DNA of 11,558 bases, taken from the NCBI GenBank assembly GCA_021772845.1, contig JAJFLF010000183.1:1-11558 (forward strand), written 5' to 3'. Positions 6,425-11,558 of this stretch are shown piece by piece. The notes beneath the pieces were generated by a model. That model had not been told where the DNA came from. It saw nothing but the letters and a program-made list of their open reading frames with translations, and searched no databases. This DNA is from Mariprofundus sp. GTDB lineage: Bacteria > Pseudomonadota > Zetaproteobacteria > Mariprofundales > Mariprofundaceae. The stretch's first letter is position 1, and the number at the start of each line of letters is the position of its first letter. The translations under genes were made by a program, and so were the position numbers.

Positions 6425-8827
6425 ATGCGCTATATTCGTTTCTTTGAAAGTCTTGCTCTCTCTGATGTGGCTATTGTGGGTGGTAAAAATGCTTCTTTAG
6501 GTGAGATGTACTGTCAGTTAACAGAGAAGGGGATCAAGGTTCCTAATGGTTTTGCCACCACGGCCGATGCTTACTGGCACTATATTGAATCTAACAATCT
6601 GACCGATGAGATTGCCACAACACTGCATGGACTGGATACGAGCGATATGAAAAAACTGGCTGCATGCGGTCAGCATCTGCGTTCGATCATTGCCCATGGC
6701 CGGATGCCGGATGATCTCGAGGCTGAGATTATTGAAGCGTATCGACAACTGACCAAGCAGTATGATGAGCAGCCACTCGCTGTGTCAGTACGTTCATCGG
6801 CAACCGCTGAGGATTTGCCCGAAGCCTCATTTGCAGGGCAGCAAGAGAGTTATCTTTATGTGCGTGGTGCTGCTCATGTTTTGGAGCATGTAAAACTTGT
6901 CTATGCATCGTTGTTTACCAATCGTGCGATCTCGTATCGGGTCGATAAAGGTTTTGATCATATGAAGGTAGCTCTTTCCGCCGGTGTTCAGAAGATGGTT
7001 CGTAGTGATCTGGCTTCGGCCGGGGTGATGTTTTCCATTGATACAGAGAGTGGTTTCAATGATGCCGTATTTATCACCGGTGCATATGGCCTGGGTGAAA
7101 ATGTGGTGCAGGGCACGGTACGCCCGGATGAGGCCTATGTCTTCAAACCTCTGCTGAAAGAGGGATACAGATCGCTGCTTGGGCGCACATTGGGTGAAAA
7201 GGCGATGAAAATGGTCTATTCCGAATCGCTGAAACATCCGACCAAAAATGTGCATGTGCCATTGGAGGATCAGCGTGTCTATTGTCTGAGTGAAGATGAG
7301 CTTCTGACACTGGCGCGATATGCAGTTACGATCGAAGAGCACTACTCCGAGCTGGCGGGTCACTTGCAGCCGATGGATATCGAATGGGCCAAGGATGGCC
7401 ATTCCGGTGAGCTGTTTATTGTGCAGGCCAGGCCTGAAACGGTGCACTCCCAGCGTGATTATAATGTGATCGAATTCTATAAAATGAAGGCCATCTCAAG
7501 GATACTCGCACAGGGTAAAAGCGTAGGTGGAAAAATTGCTACGGGGCGTGCCCGTATCATTAAAAGTGTATCCCAGATCGAAGAGTTGAAACCGGGTGAA
7601 GTACTGATTACCGATATGACCGATCCGGACTGGGAACCGATTATGAAAAGTGCTGCGGCTATCGTGACCAATCGGGGCGGGCGCACCTGCCATGCTGCGA
7701 TTATCTCCCGTGAACTTGGTCTGCCTGCCGTGGTGGGCACCGGTAGCGGAACTGAAAGCATTGTCGATGGTGAGATGGTGACAGTCTCCTGTGCCGAGGG
7801 TGAAAGTGGTTTTGTCTATGAAGGGGAACTCAAGTTCAAACGCAAGACCATGAATGTGGGTGAACTCGAACGACCAAAAACCAAAATTATGATGAATGTG
7901 GCTAGTCCTGATCGGGCCTTCTCGTTTAGTGCTATCCCCAACGATGGCGTGGGTCTGGCGCGTCTGGAGTTTATCATCAATAACAGCATCGCGGTTCATC
8001 CCAACGCTATTCTTGAGCTTGATAAAATTATCGATACCAAGGTGAAAAAGGAAATTCACAGGCGAACTGAAGCGTATGATTCGCCGGTTGATTTTTATGT
8101 GAAAAAACTGGCAGAAGGGGTCTCCATGATTGCCGCTGCTTTTTATCCGAAGAAGGTGATTTTCCGCATGTCCGACTTCAAATCCAACGAGTATGCCAAC
8201 CTGCTTGGTGGCAGTGGTTTTGAGCCGAGGGAAGATAATCCGATGATCGGTTTTCGTGGTGCATCACGCTATTATTCCGATGCATTTAAAGATGCTTTTG
8301 CGCTGGAGTGCAGGGCGATGTCGATGGTGCGTGATGAGAAGGGGTTGAAGAATGTCTGTCTGATGGTTCCGTTCACCCGCACCCCGGCCGAAGGGCAGAA
8401 GGTGCTGGATTTGATGGCAGAACATGGCTTGAAGAGGGGGGAGCACGGATTAGAGATCTATATGATGTGTGAGATTCCGGCCAATGTGATTGCTGCCGAT
8501 GCTTTCCTCGATATCTTTGATGGATTCTCTATTGGTTCCAACGACCTGACCCAGCTTACGCTTGGCGTGGACAGGGATTCAGCCCTTGTCGCTCATATCT
8601 TTGATGAGCGTGAACCGGCCATGTTAGAGATGTTCAAAATGGCTATCGCTGCCTGCAAAAGGCGCGGGAAATATATCGGTATTTGTGGCCAGGCACCTTC
8701 GGATTATCCGGAGATTGCAGATTTTCTAGTGCGTGAGGGTATTGAATCGATGTCGCTCAATCCCGATTCAGTACTTGAGACAACGATTCGTATTCTTAAA
8801 ATAGAGAAAGAGAATGGTGAAAAGTAA
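6425..8827 (+). CDS. ppsA: Phosphoenolpyruvate synthase
   Basis: This 800-residue PEP synthase (pyruvate, water dikinase) converts pyruvate, ATP and water to phosphoenolpyruvate, AMP and phosphate, the entry into gluconeogenesis from pyruvate or lactate. Three domains are seen. The N-terminal ATP-binding PPDK-type domain spans about 5-345, with VRSSATAEDLPEASFAGQ at about 122-139. The central swivelling domain spans about 375-460, with GGRTCHAAIISRE carrying the phospho-accepting H423. The C-terminal TIM barrel spans about 475-795, with FRMSDFKSNEY near 580-590, SIGSNDLTQLTLGVDRD at about 702-718, and the active-site C754 in GICGQAPSD. Length is close to E. coli PpsA (792). The ATG at 6425 has GGAGG at 6415-6419 with 5 bp spacing; an in-frame GTG at 6413 overlaps that site and is less likely. 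The ppsR-type regulatory kinase/phosphatase gene often found beside ppsA is not in this window. It converges on the PilZ gene with a 45 bp gap. Confidence 0.97.
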   Translation: MRYIRFFESLALSDVAIVGGKNASLGEMYCQLTEKGIKVPNGFATTADAYWHYIESNNLTDEIATTLHGLDTSDMKKLAACGQHLRSIIAHGRMPDDLEAEIIEAYRQLTKQYDEQPLAVSVRSSATAEDLPEASFAGQQESYLYVRGAAHVLEHVKLVYASLFTNRAISYRVDKGFDHMKVALSAGVQKMVRSDLASAGVMFSIDTESGFNDAVFITGAYGLGENVVQGTVRPDEAYVFKPLLKEGYRSLLGRTLGEKAMKMVYSESLKHPTKNVHVPLEDQRVYCLSEDELLTLARYAVTIEEHYSELAGHLQPMDIEWAKDGHSGELFIVQARPETVHSQRDYNVIEFYKMKAISRILAQGKSVGGKIATGRARIIKSVSQIEELKPGEVLITDMTDPDWEPIMKSAAAIVTNRGGRTCHAAIISRELGLPAVVGTGSGTESIVDGEMVTVSCAEGESGFVYEGELKFKRKTMNVGELERPKTKIMMNVASPDRAFSFSAIPNDGVGLARLEFIINNSIAVHPNAILELDKIIDTKVKKEIHRRTEAYDSPVDFYVKKLAEGVSMIAAAFYPKKVIFRMSDFKSNEYANLLGGSGFEPREDNPMIGFRGASRYYSDAFKDAFALECRAMSMVRDEKGLKNVCLMVPFTRTPAEGQKVLDLMAEHGLKRGEHGLEIYMMCEIPANVIAADAFLDIFDGFSIGSNDLTQLTLGVDRDSALVAHIFDEREPAMLEMFKMAIAACKRRGKYIGICGQAPSDYPEIADFLVREGIESMSLNPDSVLETTIRILKIEKENGEK

Positions 8828-8838
8828 CGTGTGCTGTT

Positions 8839-8864
8839 TCCACTATTCTCTGTACGAAGGTGGA
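8839..8864. terminator. Weak hairpin between convergent ppsA and PilZ genes
   Basis: TCCAC at 8839-8843 pairs with GTGGA at 8860-8864, extended by one T-G wobble pair, around a 14-base loop. It sits almost exactly in the middle of the 45 bp gap between two convergent stop codons. There is no T-run on either strand, so it is only a positional candidate for a transcript end. Confidence 0.2.
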
Positions 8865-8872
8865 GATTCTAA

Positions 8873-9283
8873 TCAAGAGCTTTTGTGTTTGATGAGCTCA
8901 TCAATCAGGTCTTTATCGCCGCTGTTTTCATAATTGAATCGGATGCCGACACCCTGACTGGAATGGCGTACGACGGTGCCGCTGATTTCAACAGGATCCG
9001 GCGAAATACTGACATTCAGCATGATTTTAACCTGATCACCAATGCTGAAGCTGTCTTTACCTTCAATAAAAATACCTGCGGTACTTAAATCTTTGGCATG
9101 GCCTCGGTGGGATTTTCCATCGGCTGAGAAGCGAATATGCTCATTAAATTGAGTGCGTGGTGATTTGCGTGCATTTTTGTTCCATGCATCCAGCAGCTCA
9201 AATAATTCATTGCCCTGCTTGCCGGGTAAGCGGGTGGCAATTTCAGTGAGCAGCTCAATGTCTTGTTTTGAAATGGTTCCCAT
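8873..9283 (-). CDS. PilZ-domain protein, predicted c-di-GMP binder
   Basis: This 136-residue protein has a PilZ domain at about residues 38-130. Both c-di-GMP-binding signatures are intact: RKSPR at 39-43 (RxxxR) and DLSTAG at 65-70 (D/N-x-S-x-x-G), followed by the beta-barrel strands (IGDQVKIMLNVS, EISGTVVRHSSQGVGIRF). The first 37 residues form a predicted helical leader (SKQDIELLTEIATRLPGKQG) with no recognised domain. PilZ proteins are cytoplasmic receptors that pass the c-di-GMP level on to motility, exopolysaccharide or pilus machinery; the partner here is unknown. The ATG at 9283 is the only start, yet it has no clear Shine-Dalgarno (the 15 bases upstream are pyrimidine-rich). It lies 170 bp downstream of the P-type ATPase gene on the same strand and converges on ppsA, so it is probably transcribed alone. 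TTGACG at about 9352-9357 (minus strand) is a plausible -35, but no good -10 follows. Confidence 0.9.
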   Translation of the reverse strand: MGTISKQDIELLTEIATRLPGKQGNELFELLDAWNKNARKSPRTQFNEHIRFSADGKSHRGHAKDLSTAGIFIEGKDSFSIGDQVKIMLNVSISPDPVEISGTVVRHSSQGVGIRFNYENSGDKDLIDELIKHKSS

Positions 9284-9373
9284 GCAGAAGAAGATATCAG
9301 TCAGGATGATAAAATTCTATGGCTTTCACAACCATTGAATATGTAAGCAGTCGTCAATAGAGAGAATGGCATG

Positions 9374-9391
9374 CAGTGCTATTTAGCGCTG
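9374..9391. terminator. Hairpin downstream of the P-type ATPase gene
   Basis: CAGTGCT at 9374-9380 pairs with AGCGCTG at 9385-9391 (seven pairs including one G-T wobble) around a tight ATTT loop. It lies about 63 bp past the ATPase stop codon and 90 bp before the PilZ start, a sensible place to separate two same-strand transcripts. No T-run follows on the minus strand, so it is not a textbook intrinsic terminator. Confidence 0.3.
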
Positions 9392-9453
9392 GCTTAGTCC
9401 GGATCTGTTTGGCAGGGCACAGAGATTAGACAAGAGGTGAATAGTCTTCGTCA

Positions 9454-11558
9454 TTAGTTTGATTGTTCCCGGTGCTTGGCGAAGATGCGTAGCACGTATT
9501 TTTCCAGCTCAACGAGAAACAGCACGGAGCTTGCAACAATCACGATGCGCAACCATGCCTCAACACTCATATCTGCCGTGCCAAACATTAGCTGCATGGG
9601 TGTTAGATAGGTGAATGCGAGCTGAAAAACAATCAGCAGGGCAATAGCGTAGAGTACGTATCGATTGCCGGTGAGTCCCTGACGGTTCAGTGAAGGAGCA
9701 ATCAGGAACCGGGAACTGAACAGGTAGAATATCTCGAACATGACCAGTGTATTCACGGCGACGCTACGGGAGACCTCGAGCGAAGTACCCTGCGCCTGTT
9801 CCCATAGAAATAGACCGAATGTGCCAATGACGATGATCAGTGAGACAAAGCTGATGCGCCAGATTAGAAATCCGGAAAGGATAGGCTCAGACGGTTCGCG
9901 TGGTGGCCGTTGCATGACATCTTGCTCCGACGGTTCAAATGCCAATGTCAGTGCCAGTGTCACCGCAGTAATCATGTTTACCCACAGTATTTGTGCAGCT
10001 GTGATGGGTAGCATGCTGCCCATAATAATGGCGGCGATGATGATGAATGCTTCACCACCGTTGGTGGGCAGAATGAACATGATCGATTTCTTCAGATTAT
10101 CGTAGACTGTGCGTCCTTCCTCGACTGCTTGCGCGATGGAGGCGAAATTGTCATCGGTGAGCACCATCTCGGAAGCTTCTTTGGCGACCTCGGTTCCATT
10201 GATTCCCATCGCAACGCCAACATCTGCCCGCTTTAGAGCAGGAGCATCATTGACGCCGTCTCCGGTCATGGCAACCACTTCACCATTAGCCTGTAGTGCT
10301 GTGACCAGTTGAAGTTTTTGCTCAGGAGAGACACGTGCGAAGACGTTGGTATGCGCGACGATCTGTTTTAACTCTTCATCACTGTATTTGCTTATTTCAA
10401 CACCGGTAACGACTGAGACACCATCGCCGATACCCATCTGGGCTCCGATGGCACATGCTGTGATGGAGTGATCACCGGTAATCATTTTAACGCGGATGCC
10501 GGCATCCTGACAGGCTTTTACTGCAGCAATGGCTTCACTGCGTGGCGGATCAATGATGCCGACTATACCAAGCAGCGTCAGATCGCCATTTACATCGCTG
10601 AAAGCGAGACTCTGTTGCTCACCGGGTACTGTTTTGTATGCGATAGCCAACAGTCGCTGGCCGCGGGCCGCTATATCGTTCATGCACGATTCCCAATGCG
10701 CCCGATTCAGAGGCTGGTCTTCACCAACTTCGCGTTCAAAGCGGCACATCTCCAGCACCCGCTCCGGTGCCCCTTTGATGTAGATGAAGCTGTGGCCTGC
10801 GTGGTCGCGGTGCAGAGTCGCCATGAAACGGTGTTCAGATTCAAAGGGAATAGCATCGATACGGGGAAATTGGGCCTGAGTGTAGTCTTGCCCCACGCCT
10901 GCTTTTGATGCCAGAGTTACAAGTGCGCCTTCGGTAGGGTCCCCCTGCATTTGCCAGATGCCATCGCTCTCTTTGATGCTGGCATCGTTACATAACATCG
11001 CTGCTTTCGCCATTTCGTGTAACTGTGGGTGATGATCAAGGCTGATCTCCACACCATTCTGCATGAATATGCCATGCGGGTCGTAGCCGCTGCCTGTCAC
11101 CTCCACAATACCTGTTGCGGTTGCTACGGTGGTTACCGTCATCTCGTTGCGGGTTAGTGTGCCTGTTTTATCCGAGCAAATTACAGTGACCGATCCCAGT
11201 GTTTCTACGGCTGGTAGCCGTCGTATAATGGCATTTTTTCTTGCCATGCGCTGTACACCGATGGCCAATGTAATTGTCATGATGGCGGGTAAGCCCTCAG
11301 GAATACCTGCGACGGCCAGGCCGACGGCGGCAAGAAACATATCACTGGCCGAAAAACCTTGAACCAACACACCATAGGCAAAAGTAATTGAAGCGAGCCC
11401 GGCAATACCTATGGTCAGCCATTGACCGAATACAGCCATCTGTTTGAGCAGTGGAGTGGTCAGGGTTTGAACCTGGTGCAACATGCCGCTGATGCGGCCA
11501 ATTTCAGTTTCATCAGCGGTCGCGATAACTACACCCTGTCCCTGCCCGTAAGTGACCA
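9454..11558 (-). CDS. P2-type cation-transporting ATPase (Ca2+/Na+-ATPase-like), N-terminus outside window
   Basis: The frame runs on past the right edge, so the first internal ATG at 11484 is not the start; about 24 more residues are visible upstream, including GQGQGVV and ETEIGRI of the actuator domain. In order, the visible 700 residues show M3; M4 with PEGLP (about 11287-11301); the phosphorylation motif DKTGTLT with its aspartate at 11170-11172; the nucleotide-binding domain with GDPTEGALV and KGAPE; MITGDH; the hinge MTGDGVNDAPALKRADVGVAMG; and M5-M10. It is an inner-membrane ion pump of the P2 group (Ca2+/Na+-ATPase relatives). By comparison with SERCA, M4 keeps the Glu of PEGLP and M5 keeps Asn and Glu (NGGEAF). 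M6 reads NMITAVTLAL, so the Asp that SERCA has after Thr (D800) is Ala here, coded at 9964-9966. The transported ion is therefore uncertain. No frameshift is seen. The gene stands alone, 170 bp from the PilZ gene. Confidence 0.94.
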   Translation of the reverse strand, partial: VTYGQGQGVVIATADETEIGRISGMLHQVQTLTTPLLKQMAVFGQWLTIGIAGLASITFAYGVLVQGFSASDMFLAAVGLAVAGIPEGLPAIMTITLAIGVQRMARKNAIIRRLPAVETLGSVTVICSDKTGTLTRNEMTVTTVATATGIVEVTGSGYDPHGIFMQNGVEISLDHHPQLHEMAKAAMLCNDASIKESDGIWQMQGDPTEGALVTLASKAGVGQDYTQAQFPRIDAIPFESEHRFMATLHRDHAGHSFIYIKGAPERVLEMCRFEREVGEDQPLNRAHWESCMNDIAARGQRLLAIAYKTVPGEQQSLAFSDVNGDLTLLGIVGIIDPPRSEAIAAVKACQDAGIRVKMITGDHSITACAIGAQMGIGDGVSVVTGVEISKYSDEELKQIVAHTNVFARVSPEQKLQLVTALQANGEVVAMTGDGVNDAPALKRADVGVAMGINGTEVAKEASEMVLTDDNFASIAQAVEEGRTVYDNLKKSIMFILPTNGGEAFIIIAAIIMGSMLPITAAQILWVNMITAVTLALTLAFEPSEQDVMQRPPREPSEPILSGFLIWRISFVSLIIVIGTFGLFLWEQAQGTSLEVSRSVAVNTLVMFEIFYLFSSRFLIAPSLNRQGLTGNRYVLYAIALLIVFQLAFTYLTPMQLMFGTADMSVEAWLRIVIVASSVLFLVELEKYVLRIFAKHREQSN

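Noticed and set aside
6827..7447. 206-codon open frame on the minus strand inside ppsA
   Set aside because: It lies wholly antisense to the strongly conserved PpsA coding sequence, has no recognisable motif and is His/Thr/Gln-rich in a way typical of reverse-frame shadows.
7496..8059. 187-codon open frame on the minus strand inside ppsA
   Set aside because: Same reasoning: antisense to conserved PpsA motifs, no family resemblance, no credible ribosome-binding site.
9368..9381. TGGCATGCAGTGCT resembling a sigma54 (-24/-12) promoter
   Set aside because: The GG-to-GC spacing is two bases too short for a sigma54 promoter and no plus-strand gene follows.
10468..10908. 146-codon open frame on the plus strand inside the P-type ATPase gene
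   Set aside because: Antisense to the nucleotide-binding domain of a clearly intact ATPase; no independent support.
1..11558. Mobile element, defence island or biosynthetic cluster
   Set aside because: No transposase, integrase, phage, restriction, toxin-antitoxin or synthase gene is seen, no long direct or inverted repeats were noticed, and composition is even by eye.

Overview
The window is an ordinary-looking stretch of a Gram-negative, probably proteobacterial, chromosome of mid GC content. The most lineage-informative protein is an RluE-type 23S rRNA pseudouridine synthase, which is best known from Gammaproteobacteria. An M18 aminopeptidase, a PpsA-type phosphoenolpyruvate synthase and three c-di-GMP or HDOD signalling modules fit a free-living proteobacterium. 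I cannot name the genus. I see no tRNA, rRNA, CRISPR array, insertion sequence, integrase or phage gene, and no obvious shift in base composition.

Layout, left to right. Positions 1-744 (+) hold the C-terminal EAL domain of a c-di-GMP phosphodiesterase cut by the window edge. A short-chain dehydrogenase (872-1579, +) converges on a cytoplasmic-type SGNH/GDSL hydrolase (1603-2259, -). A 59-residue helical protein of unknown function (2429-2608, +) is divergent from the hydrolase and converges on rluE (2652-3341, -). rluE is divergent from apeB (3452-4780, +). apeB converges on an HDOD-domain protein (4870-5982, -). A gap of about 440 bp follows, holding only a doubtful small minus-strand ORF. 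Then come ppsA (6425-8827, +), a PilZ-domain protein converging on it (8873-9283, -), and the C-terminal three quarters of a P2-type cation ATPase (9454 to the right edge, -).

Almost every gene is its own transcription unit: neighbours alternate strand, and no two adjacent same-strand genes are tightly coupled. There is no operon-scale system here. The only functional theme is c-di-GMP and related regulation (EAL, HDOD, PilZ) scattered among housekeeping genes for gluconeogenesis (ppsA), peptide turnover (apeB), ribosome modification (rluE) and ion transport. I did not find a convincing new multi-gene system. The points worth a second look are a non-canonical membrane site in the ATPase, a basic tail on RluE, an uncharacterised 59-residue protein and a doubtful ORF upstream of ppsA.
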